From assembly GCA_027021325.1 (NCBI GenBank), contig JALUUN010000569.1, forward strand, positions 1 through 7,115: a stretch of 7,115 nt of DNA, written 5' to 3'. Below the pieces are notes generated by a model. That model did not search any database. It worked only from the letters and a program-made list of their open reading frames with translations, and was not told the origin of the DNA. Every line of letters starts with the position of its first letter. The stretch's first letter is position 1. This DNA is from Planctomycetota bacterium (GTDB taxonomy: Bacteria; Planctomycetota; UBA1135). This document shows positions 1-6,250 of the stretch, one piece after another. Both the position numbers and the translations under genes were made by a program.

Positions 1-507
1 GCTCTCCTTCAAGGCGGCGAGCTCCCGCAGGTGCCGGGCGGCGCGGGCGCTCACCGCGTCGGGGAAGAGGGCGCGCCGGCCCTCGCGGTGGGTGACGCCC
101 TTGACCTCCAGCCACAGGCGCCGCCGGCCGCGGCCGAGGAGGAAGTCGAAGCGGGAGCGGCCCCAGCGCGCTTCCGGCCGGAGGAGTCGCCAGCCCCGGA
201 ACTCCGTCAGGGCGCCGGACTCCAGGGCCGCCTGGGCCAGGCGGTTCGGGACCCGGGTGTCCAGGCAGAGGACCTCGCCCCCGGGGGTCTCGAGAGCCAG
301 GGCGGTCCAGGCGGTACGCCGGCCCGGACGCGGCTCGTGATGCAGGAACAGGCGGACGCCCGGAAGGAGGAGGCCCGTCAGGCGCCCCGGGTCCGGGAGC
401 CAGGCGCGGACGCGCACACCGCCCACGCGGGCGAGGAGGCTGAAGCGGTCCGGCCGCTCCAGGAACTCGGCTTCCTCGAGAGGCTCAGGCAGGGCGATGC
501 GGGGCAT
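1..507 (-). CDS. sfsA: SfsA family protein (sugar fermentation stimulation protein homologue), C-terminus cut by window edge
   Basis: Reverse-strand frame open from ATG at 507 to the left edge: 169 residues, with no stop reached. Visible landmarks are WLPDPGRLTGLLLPG (36-50, the conserved N-terminal SfsA block), VPNRLAQAAL (86-95), SRFDFLL (118-124), LEVKGVT (133-139) and FPDAVSARAARHLREL (148-163). Asp121, Glu134 and Lys136 match the PD-(D/E)xK-like core known in this family. Family members are about 230-245 residues, so roughly the last 65-75 are missing. SfsA has been described as a DNA-binding regulator affecting sugar (maltose) use in E. coli; its biochemical role is poorly defined and the nuclease-like fold suggests it may act on nucleic acid. 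No Shine-Dalgarno precedes the ATG at 507. An in-frame ATG at 543 would add 12 residues (MRPGRAASSSSP), but 507 aligns better with the usual SfsA start. It is divergent from the sugar-kinase operon. Family assignment is secure; the start is less so. Confidence 0.93.
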   Translation of the reverse strand, partial: MPRIALPEPLEEAEFLERPDRFSLLARVGGVRVRAWLPDPGRLTGLLLPGVRLFLHHEPRPGRRTAWTALALETPGGEVLCLDTRVPNRLAQAALESGALTEFRGWRLLRPEARWGRSRFDFLLGRGRRRLWLEVKGVTHREGRRALFPDAVSARAARHLRELAALKES

Positions 508-581
508 GGGGGAGGAGGACGAAGCGGCGCGGCCGGGCCGCATCCGGAGCGCGCAGCCGGCGTCCCTATCCTGGCCCGGCG
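508..581. other. Divergent intergenic gap between sfsA and the kinase operon
   Basis: This 74-base gap separates two divergent start codons, so it should hold promoters for both directions, or part of them if the sfsA start is at 543. It is extremely GC-rich. The only lower-GC patch is around 565-571 (CCTATCC), a weak -10-like candidate with no convincing -35 partner. Neither start has a recognisable Shine-Dalgarno, so both transcripts may be leaderless or weakly initiated. I see no clear operator palindrome. Confidence 0.4.
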
Positions 582-1634
582 ATGGCCGACCGGCCTCCTC
601 TTCCGGGCCCGCGTGCGGGCGCCGACTTCGCCTGCCTGGCCCTGGGCGAGGTTCTGCTTCGCCTGTCGCCCCCGGGCGGCCGTCGCCTGGAGGAGACCGA
701 GACCCTGGAGGTCCACGTAGGCGGCGCCGAGTTCAACCTCGTCCACGCCCTGGCGCGCCTCGGCCTGCCCGCGGCCTGGGCCGGCGCCCTGCCCGAGGGC
801 CACCCCCTGGCGGCGCGGGTCCGCCGCGAGGCCGCCGCCGCCGGCCTGCGCCTCTTCACGGATCCGTCCATCCGCTACGACGGCTTCGGCCGGGAGGGCC
901 GCCTGGGCCTCCACTTCGTGGACCCGGGCTTCGGGCCGCGTCCGGCGCGGGGCTGGTACGACCGGGCCGGGACCGGCACCGGCCGCCCTGGCGCCTCGGG
1001 CCCCGCCCCCTGGGAGGAGATCCTCGCCGCCGGGCGCACCGCCGGCGTCCACTGCGGCGGCACCTACGCCGGTCTCGGCGAGTCCGCTCGCCAGGAGGCC
1101 CGTGCCTTCCTGGGCGCCGCCCGGCGCGGCGGCGCCTGGGTCTCCTGGGACTTCAACTGGCGGTCGCGGATGTGGAGCCACGAGGAGGCCCTGGCCTTCC
1201 ACCGCTCCATCCTTCCCGAGATCCGGCTGCTCGCCGCCGGCCCCCGTGACCTGGAGGCCTGGACCGGCAGCAGCGACCCGGCCGAGGCCGGCCGGCGTCT
1301 GGCGGCGGAGTCCGGGGAGCTGGCCGCCCTGGCCGTCCCCCTGCGGGAGAATCTGCCCGACGGCCGCCAGCGCTTCGGTGCCTGCCTGTGGCTCGCCGCC
1401 GAGGACCGCCTCCTCGAGGCCCCGCCCCTGGAGTTCGCGGTCCTGGACCGCATCGGAGCCGGCGACGCCTTCCTGGCGGGCCTCCTCTACGGTCTCCTCG
1501 TCGAGCGTCCGCCGGAGGAGGCCCTGGCCCTGGGCCAGCGCCTCTCCGCCCTTGCCCAGTCCCGCCCCGGCGATCTCGCCGCCGTGGACCGCGACGAACT
1601 CCTGGCCGGCTCCGGCCTCGAACCGCGCCGCTGA
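582..1634 (+). CDS. PfkB-family carbohydrate kinase, probable 2-keto-3-deoxygluconate kinase
   Basis: 350 residues, a normal size for the ribokinase/PfkB family. The N-terminal substrate-binding region has VGGAEFNLVHALARLG (46-61). The C-terminal signature DRIGAGDAFLAGLLYGLL (289-306) carries the anion hole GAGD and the predicted catalytic base Asp295. WYDRAG (125-130) and WDFNWRSRMW (189-198) resemble the sugar-contact and mid-domain motifs of 2-keto-3-deoxygluconate (KDG) kinases, which make KDPG from KDG and ATP in the cytoplasm for the Entner-Doudoroff aldolase. The strand before the signature, VPLRENLPDGRQRFGACLW (252-270), differs from the usual TLGxxG form but still looks like a divergent KDG-kinase-type segment. 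ATG at 582 is the only reasonable start, although no Shine-Dalgarno precedes it. The next gene starts 2 bases after the stop and encodes an unsaturated glucuronyl hydrolase, which supports a uronate-derived substrate. Another ketose or aldose substrate remains possible. The fold is secure; the KDG specificity is inferred. Confidence 0.85.
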   Translation: MADRPPLPGPRAGADFACLALGEVLLRLSPPGGRRLEETETLEVHVGGAEFNLVHALARLGLPAAWAGALPEGHPLAARVRREAAAAGLRLFTDPSIRYDGFGREGRLGLHFVDPGFGPRPARGWYDRAGTGTGRPGASGPAPWEEILAAGRTAGVHCGGTYAGLGESARQEARAFLGAARRGGAWVSWDFNWRSRMWSHEEALAFHRSILPEIRLLAAGPRDLEAWTGSSDPAEAGRRLAAESGELAALAVPLRENLPDGRQRFGACLWLAAEDRLLEAPPLEFAVLDRIGAGDAFLAGLLYGLLVERPPEEALALGQRLSALAQSRPGDLAAVDRDELLAGSGLEPRR

Positions 1635-1636
1635 GC

Positions 1637-3100
1637 ATGGAGATTCCCGAAGCCCCGCACCGGCTCCCCTGGGACAGCTCCCGTTTCTGGGAGATCTCGG
1701 GCTGCAAGATCCGCGCCCTCGAGGCCGCCTGGGACGAGACCCGGGGGGCCCCCGTGATCACCGTCGAGGGCCGCTGGACCAACCGCGCCTGGACCGAATG
1801 GACCCAGGGTTTCCGCGTCGGCTCGGCCTTCCTGCAGTTCGAGGCCACCGGCGACGAGCAGTTCCTGGAGCTCGGCCGCCGCGGCACCCGCCAGCGCATG
1901 GCCCCGCTTCTTGCCCACACCGGCATCCACGACCATGGCTTCCAGCAGGTCTCGACCTGGGGCACCTGGCGTCGGCTGATCCTGGAGGGGCGCCTCGAGG
2001 ACTCCGGTGGCGAACTCGAACTCTGCGAGCAGGCTCTGCGCGTGAGCGGCGCCACCCAGGCGCGGCGCTGGACGCCCCTGCCCGACGAGGAGGGACGCCG
2101 GGACCGCTGCGGCTTCCTGTACAGCTTCCACGGGCCGCACAGCCTCTTCATCGACACGATGCGCAGCCTCCGCTCCCTGGAGCTCGCCTGGCTCCTGGGA
2201 CAGCCGCTCCTCGAGGAGGGCGACCGCCGCGTGGACCTGCTCCTGCGCGCCCTCGAGCATGCCCGGACCACCGCCCGCTACGCCCTCTTCTACGGCGAGG
2301 GCCGCGACGTCTGGGACCGGCCGCCCGGGCGTGTCGCCCACGAGAGCCTCTTCGACCCCGTGGACGGCTCCTGGCGCTGCCCGGCCACCCAGCAGGGCTG
2401 GTCGCCCTTCACCACCTGGACGCGCGGCCTCGCCTGGGCCTTGCTCGGCTTCGCGGAGTGCCTGGAGTTCCTGGCCGTGACCGACGACGCCTCGCTGGAG
2501 GCCGCCGGCGGCCGGGCGGAGCTCGAGGCCTGGCTCCTGCGTGCGGCCCGCACCTGCGCCGGCATCTGGCTGGCGCAGACGCCGGCCGACGGCATTCCCT
2601 ACTGGGACACGGGCGCACCGGGTCTCGCCGCCCTCGGCGACTGGCGCTCCCGGCCCGCCGACCCGGAGAACGGCCACGAGCCCGTGGACTCCTCGGCCGC
2701 CGCCATCGCCGCCCAGGGCTTCCTGCGCCTGGGCCGCTGGCTCGGTCATCACGGCGAGGCCGGAGAGGGGGAGCGCTGGTTCCTGGCCGGTCAGGCCCTG
2801 CTCCGGACCCTCCTCGAGCCGCCCTGGCTCATCGAAGAGGAGGAGCACCAGGGTCTCCTGCGCCACGCCCTCTACCACCGGCCGCGCGGCTGGGACCACG
2901 TGCCGGCGGGGAGCACGATACCCCGCGGCGAGGCCTGCCAGTGGGGCGACTACCACCTGCGCGAGGCCGTGCTCTGGATGGACCGGCGGATGCGCGGCGA
3001 GACGACGCCGCGCTTCTTCGGGCCGGTACCCGCGCCGCAGGGTGCGGCGGCGGGTCGCGGCCCCCTGGGCGATGGCGAGGAAGGAGGATCCCGGACATGA
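1637..3100 (+). CDS. Glycoside hydrolase family 88-type unsaturated glucuronyl hydrolase
   Basis: 487 residues from ATG at 1637; the frame stays open further upstream but only over the kinase gene. GH88 enzymes are six-hairpin (alpha/alpha)6 barrels. They hydrate the double bond of delta-4,5-unsaturated uronyl residues left by polysaccharide lyases and so release 5-keto-4-deoxyuronate. Matching blocks are VGSAFLQFEATGDEQFLELG (61-80), HDHGF (98-102), FIDTMRSL (171-178), TTWTRGLAWALLGFAE (259-274), DGIPYWDTGAPG (318-329), PVDSSAAAIAAQGFLRLG (349-366) and QWGDYHLREAVL (435-446). Asp99 and Asp173 sit where the two conserved acidic residues (catalytic acid/base and its partner) of GH88 are expected. 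There is no signal peptide, so it is cytoplasmic and acts on imported oligosaccharides. The last 35 or so residues are a Gly/Pro-rich tail. GH105 is the main alternative, but the WxRGxAW block is more like GH88. No lyase in the window shows whether the substrate is glycosaminoglycan, ulvan, gellan or xanthan-type. Confidence 0.88.
   Translation: MEIPEAPHRLPWDSSRFWEISGCKIRALEAAWDETRGAPVITVEGRWTNRAWTEWTQGFRVGSAFLQFEATGDEQFLELGRRGTRQRMAPLLAHTGIHDHGFQQVSTWGTWRRLILEGRLEDSGGELELCEQALRVSGATQARRWTPLPDEEGRRDRCGFLYSFHGPHSLFIDTMRSLRSLELAWLLGQPLLEEGDRRVDLLLRALEHARTTARYALFYGEGRDVWDRPPGRVAHESLFDPVDGSWRCPATQQGWSPFTTWTRGLAWALLGFAECLEFLAVTDDASLEAAGGRAELEAWLLRAARTCAGIWLAQTPADGIPYWDTGAPGLAALGDWRSRPADPENGHEPVDSSAAAIAAQGFLRLGRWLGHHGEAGEGERWFLAGQALLRTLLEPPWLIEEEEHQGLLRHALYHRPRGWDHVPAGSTIPRGEACQWGDYHLREAVLWMDRRMRGETTPRFFGPVPAPQGAAAGRGPLGDGEEGGSRT
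3082..3087 (+). promoter_or_regulatory. Ribosome binding site for the SDR gene
   Basis: AGGAGG lies within AAGGAGGA, with 9 bases between AGGAGG and the ATG at 3097. It is inside the end of the hydrolase gene. It decides the SDR start, because that reading frame is open for about 2 kb upstream as a GC-driven artefact. It supports translational coupling at the ATGA overlap. Confidence 0.85.
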
Positions 3101-3879
3101 AGGAACGCGTCGCCCTGATCACCGGAGGCCGCCGCGGCATCGGGCTCGGCATCGGCGTCGCCCTTGCGGGTGAGGGCTGGCGCCTGGTCCTGAACGGCCG
3201 AAGCGGCGAACCCGGCCCCGGGGTCGAGCGCCTGCAGCGAAGCGGCGCCGAGGTCCACTACGCCGCCGCCGACATCGCCGAGGAAGAGGGGCGCCGCCGC
3301 CTTCTCGGGGAGGTGCGCGAGCGCTTCGGGCGCCTCGACCTCCTGGTGAACAACGCCGGCGTCGCCCCGCAGGTCCGGGCCGATCCTCTGGAGGCGGACC
3401 CTGACGACCTGGACCGCCTGTGGCGCGTCAACGCCCGCGGCCCCTTCCTCCTGACCCGGGACGCGGCCGCCTGGATGCTGGAGCAGCGCCGTGCGGACCG
3501 GGGCCGCCATCCCGCCATTGTCTTCGTGAGCTCGGTCTCGGCCGAACTCGCCTCCCCGGACCGGGCCGGCTACTGCCTGTCCAAGGCAGCCCTCTCCATG
3601 GCCGCCCGCCTGTGGGCGGTGCGCCTCGCCCCGGAGGGCATCCCGGTCTGGGAGGTCCAGCCCGGCCTCGTGCGCACCGACATGACCGAGAGGGTGCGGG
3701 AACGCTACGACCGTTTGATCGAAGCGCACGGACTCCTGGAGGCCCGCTGGGGGACCCCGGCCGACGTCGGCCGGGCGGTGGCCATGCTGGCCCGCGGCGA
3801 CCTGCCCTACGCGCCGGGCCAGATCCTGCGTCTGGACGGCGGCTTGAGCCTGCCGCGGCTCACGCCGCCCGAGGCCTGA
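3097..3879 (+). CDS. SDR-family NAD(P)-dependent oxidoreductase (FabG-like, sugar-operon type)
   Basis: 260 residues, a classical short-chain dehydrogenase/reductase. Cofactor motif TGGRRGIG (9-16), NNAG (85-88), Asn112 in VNARGPF, Ser146 in FVSSVSAE, the catalytic pair Tyr159/Lys163 in YCLSK, and PG at 189-190 are all present, so the Asn-Ser-Tyr-Lys tetrad is complete. Basic residues in the glycine loop (Arg12, Arg13) and after strand 2 (Arg35 in LNGRS) suggest NADP(H) preference. The conserved end DLPYAPGQILRLDGGLSLPRL (235-255) matches proteins usually annotated as 3-ketoacyl-ACP reductases. Those occur in sugar operons and are unlikely to work in fatty acid synthesis. ATGA overlap with the hydrolase stop gives co-translation. 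From context it may reduce or oxidise a uronate-derived intermediate: a KduD-like step (5-keto-4-deoxyuronate isomer to KDG), or a uronate or polyol reductase step. KduD proper has a different N-terminus and is usually NADH-linked, so I do not call it KduD. Fold sure, substrate unknown. Confidence 0.93.
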   Translation: MKERVALITGGRRGIGLGIGVALAGEGWRLVLNGRSGEPGPGVERLQRSGAEVHYAAADIAEEEGRRRLLGEVRERFGRLDLLVNNAGVAPQVRADPLEADPDDLDRLWRVNARGPFLLTRDAAAWMLEQRRADRGRHPAIVFVSSVSAELASPDRAGYCLSKAALSMAARLWAVRLAPEGIPVWEVQPGLVRTDMTERVRERYDRLIEAHGLLEARWGTPADVGRAVAMLARGDLPYAPGQILRLDGGLSLPRLTPPEA

Positions 3880-3894
3880 GCCGGGTAGCGGCGG

Positions 3895-3935
3895 GCCCCG
3901 GGTGCCGGCCCGGGGCGCTCTGGACCGTCCGGTCC
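3895..3935 (+). terminator. Two tandem GC-rich hairpins after the SDR gene, possible operon end
   Basis: Sixteen bases after the SDR stop there is a perfect 8-base inverted repeat: GCCCCGGG at 3895-3902 and CCCGGGGC at 3909-3916, with a 6-base loop. A second hairpin follows at once: GGACC at 3922-3926 and GGTCC at 3931-3935, with a 4-base loop. Neither has a T-run behind it, so this is not a standard Rho-independent terminator. In very GC-rich genomes, hairpins without U-tracts often mark transcript ends or stabilise 3' ends. Placement between two same-strand operons supports this reading. Confidence 0.45.
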
Positions 3936-3938
3936 GCG

Positions 3939-3948
3939 CAGGCGCCTG
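3939..3948. promoter_or_regulatory. 10-base perfect palindrome CAGGCGCCTG upstream of the redox operon
   Basis: CAGGCGCCTG is self-complementary over all 10 bases. It lies 70 bases before the TTG start of the Fe-S flavoprotein gene. It could be an operator half or part of the adjacent hairpin cluster. Short GC palindromes are common by chance here, so the call is weak. Confidence 0.2.
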
Positions 3949-4018
3949 AGGGGGGCGGCATTCCGTTTGCGCTTTCCTGTGTCCAGCCGTCCGGCATCCC
4001 CCGGCCCGGATTCCCGTC
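3949..4018 (+). promoter_or_regulatory. Probable promoter and leader region of the redox operon
   Basis: This is the remainder of the 139-base gap. Positions about 3959-3983 (around CGTTTGCGCTTTCCTGTG) are markedly less GC-rich than the surroundings. They include a weak -35-like TTGCGC at 3967-3972. I cannot point to a convincing -10 at the right distance. There is no clear Shine-Dalgarno before the TTG at 4019; CCGGA at 4006-4010 is the nearest weak candidate. Confidence 0.3.
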
Positions 4019-6250
4019 TTGACCCTCCCCCTCCTCGTCCTCACGACGCTGGCGCTTGCGGCCTCCCTGGCCTGGACCGCCGCCCGCCGGCGCGACCTCG
4101 GCCGGCTCCGGGCCGGGCTCGAGGAACGCCGCGCGGCCCGCCAGCGCGGCACCCATCAGGCGCGCCTCCAGTATCCCTTCGTAGACCTCACACGCTGTAT
4201 CGGCTGCGCCACCTGCGTGCGTGCCTGCCCGGAGGAAGGGGTGCTGGACGTCCTGCACGGCCAGGCCCAGGTGGTGCACGGGGCGCGCTGCGTGGGCCAC
4301 GGGCGCTGCGCCGAGGCCTGTCCGGTCGGGGCCATCGCCCTGACCCTCGGCGACATCCGTGATCGCGACGACCTGCCGGCCCTGAACGAGCGCCAGGAGG
4401 CGGTGGGGACGCCGGGCGTCTACCTGGCGGGGGAGGTCACGGGCTACGCCCTGGTCCGGACGGCGATCCAGCATGGTGTGGCCGTGGCCCGGGAGGTGCA
4501 CCGCCTGCGCGAGGAGCAGGGCCCGCCGCCGGAGGGCACCCTGGATCTCGTCATCGTCGGCGCCGGACCGGCCGGAATCGCCTGCGCTCTGGAGGCCCGG
4601 CGCCTCGGCCTCGACTTCCTGGTCCTGGAGCAGGAGGCTCTCGGCGGCACGGTCTCGAAATACCCGCGGCGCAAGCTGGTCCTGACGCAGCCCGTGGATC
4701 TGCCCCTCTACGGACGGCTTGAGCGCCTGAGCTACACCAAGGAGGAGCTCCTGGAGCTCTGGCGCACAATCGTCGAGCGCCACGAACTGCCGATCCGCTA
4801 CGGCCAGCGTCTGCAGGGAGTTGTCGCCGGCACTCGCGGCCGCCACCGGGTGGTGACCTCGGACGGCGAGGTCGAAGCCGCCGCCGTCTGCCTGGCCCTC
4901 GGCCGCCGCGGCTCGCCGCGCAAGCTCGGGGTTCCGGGCGAGGAGCTGCCCAAGGTCACCTACTCCCTCCTCGACGCCCGTTCCTACCAGGGCCGCCGTC
5001 TTCTCGTGGTCGGCGGCGGCGACTCCGCGGTCGAGGCGGCGATGGGGCTGGCCGAGCAGGAGGGGAACGAAGTCACCCTGAGCTACCGGAAGGAGGCCTT
5101 CTTCCGTCTCAAGAGCCGGAACGAAGCGCGGCTCCAGCGCATGCAGGAGGCGGGGTTGCTGCGCGTCGTCGTCCAGAGCCGGGTGCGCACGATCCGCGAG
5201 GACGAGGTCGAACTGGAGGTCGGTCCTCCGGAGGAGGCGCGGGTCGAGACGCTGGCCAACGACGAGGTCTTCGTGATGATCGGCGGCGAACCGCCCTTCG
5301 AACTCCTGAAGCGTTGCGGTGTCTCCTTCGACCCCTCCCTGCGCCCGGAGAGCGACCCGGCCGTCGAGCAGGGGACCGGACTCCTGCGCGCCCTGGGGCT
5401 GGCCTTCCTCTTGTCCTGCGGGGCGCTCATCTGGGTCCTCCTGCACCGCGACTACTACCTGGCTGAACGGAGCCTGCGCGCCCTGCACCCCCTCTACGAG
5501 CGGCTGCGGCCCGCCCGCGCCCTGGGGCTGGCCTTTGGCATCGGCGGCGCGGCCTGCGTCCTCCTGAACCTCTCCTATCTCTTGCGCCGCTCGCGCTGGT
5601 TCCCCCTGGAATTCGGAAGCCTGCGTTCGTGGATGACCCTGCATCTGGCAACCGGGGTCTCCGCCTTGCTCCTCGGCGTCGTCCACGGCGGCCTCGACTG
5701 GCGTCTGAGCGTCGGAGGGCAGACGCTCCTGGCCATGGGTTTCCTGGTCCTGACCGGCGCCATCGGCCGTTATCTCTACGCCTTCATCCCGCGCTCGGCC
5801 AACGGCCGCGAGCTGGAACTCGACGAGGTCCACGGCGAACTGGCGCGGCTGTCCTCGGAGTGGGACCGGACGAACCGTGAGTTCGGGGAGCGGGTGCGCC
5901 GCGCCATCGGCGAACTCGTGGACTCGACGCGCTGGAACCGCGGCATCCTGGCGCGCATCGCCGGTCTCTTCGGCCAGCAGCGCGCCCTCGACCGCCTCCT
6001 CGTCGAACTGCGCCGCGAAGGAGTGCGCGAGGGCATCCCCGAGGACCAGCTGCGCCAGATCCTGGCCCTGGCCCGACGCAGCCACCGTGCCTCCCTCATG
6101 GCGGCACGCTTCGAGGACCTGCGCACCCTCCTCGGGAGCTGGCGCTACTTCCACCGCTGGGTGGCGCTGCTCATGGTCCTGATCCTGATCCTGCACGTGT
6201 ACACCGCTCTGCGCTACGGGGGGGTGGCGACGGAGGGCCTCGGACGATGA
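4019..6250 (+). CDS. Membrane-bound Fe-S / FAD / NAD(P)-binding oxidoreductase fused to a di-haem b-type membrane domain
   Basis: 743 residues from a TTG start; the only upstream non-stop candidate is a CTG, and TTG puts the start just before the first membrane helix. Domains in order: membrane anchor (2-20) followed by an Arg-rich stretch (22-43); Fe-S motif CIGCATCVRACP (60-71); second motif CVGHGRCAEACP (91-102) with His94 for the second Cys; a PGVYLAGEVTG segment (132-142); FAD motif GAGPAG (181-186); NAD(P) motif GGGDSA (332-337); then about five further membrane helices (approx. 455-475, 500-522, 538-558, 566-590, 711-732). His542/His556 and His712/His726 are each 14 residues apart, as expected for two b haems stacked across the membrane. 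A charged 116-residue insert (592-707) lies between the last two helices. The flavoprotein core resembles YpdA and thioredoxin reductases but lacks the redox CxxC. The Arg-rich stretch places the redox domains in the cytoplasm. Probable role: moving electrons between NAD(P)H and the partner cytochrome, whose start overlaps the stop by 4 bases. Domain calls are firm; direction and partner are inferred. Confidence 0.88.
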   Translation: MTLPLLVLTTLALAASLAWTAARRRDLGRLRAGLEERRAARQRGTHQARLQYPFVDLTRCIGCATCVRACPEEGVLDVLHGQAQVVHGARCVGHGRCAEACPVGAIALTLGDIRDRDDLPALNERQEAVGTPGVYLAGEVTGYALVRTAIQHGVAVAREVHRLREEQGPPPEGTLDLVIVGAGPAGIACALEARRLGLDFLVLEQEALGGTVSKYPRRKLVLTQPVDLPLYGRLERLSYTKEELLELWRTIVERHELPIRYGQRLQGVVAGTRGRHRVVTSDGEVEAAAVCLALGRRGSPRKLGVPGEELPKVTYSLLDARSYQGRRLLVVGGGDSAVEAAMGLAEQEGNEVTLSYRKEAFFRLKSRNEARLQRMQEAGLLRVVVQSRVRTIREDEVELEVGPPEEARVETLANDEVFVMIGGEPPFELLKRCGVSFDPSLRPESDPAVEQGTGLLRALGLAFLLSCGALIWVLLHRDYYLAERSLRALHPLYERLRPARALGLAFGIGGAACVLLNLSYLLRRSRWFPLEFGSLRSWMTLHLATGVSALLLGVVHGGLDWRLSVGGQTLLAMGFLVLTGAIGRYLYAFIPRSANGRELELDEVHGELARLSSEWDRTNREFGERVRRAIGELVDSTRWNRGILARIAGLFGQQRALDRLLVELRREGVREGIPEDQLRQILALARRSHRASLMAARFEDLRTLLGSWRYFHRWVALLMVLILILHVYTALRYGGVATEGLGR
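6232..6237 (+). promoter_or_regulatory. Ribosome binding site for the multihaem cytochrome gene
   Basis: GGAGGG lies 9 bases before the ATG at 6247, inside the 3' end of the upstream redox gene. With the ATGA overlap (6247-6250) it fixes the cytochrome start and indicates translational coupling. Confidence 0.8.

Noticed and set aside
31..720. 229-codon plus-strand frame opposite sfsA
   Set aside because: The minus-strand frame carries the SfsA motifs (SRFDFLL, EVKGVT, FPDAVSARAARHL); this one has none.
1388..1636. N-terminal extension of the GH88 hydrolase into the kinase gene
   Set aside because: It would add 83 Pro/Arg-rich residues over the conserved PfkB signature; the ATG at 1637, 2 bases after the kinase stop, fits the family start.
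1487..2956. 489-codon minus-strand frame opposite the kinase and hydrolase
   Set aside because: No family motif, biased composition, and fully overlapped by two well-supported plus-strand genes.
1102..3096. Upstream extension of the SDR frame across the hydrolase gene
   Set aside because: The residues are low-complexity Pro/Arg/Ala, and the SDR fold starts exactly at the ATG at 3097, which has a good Shine-Dalgarno.
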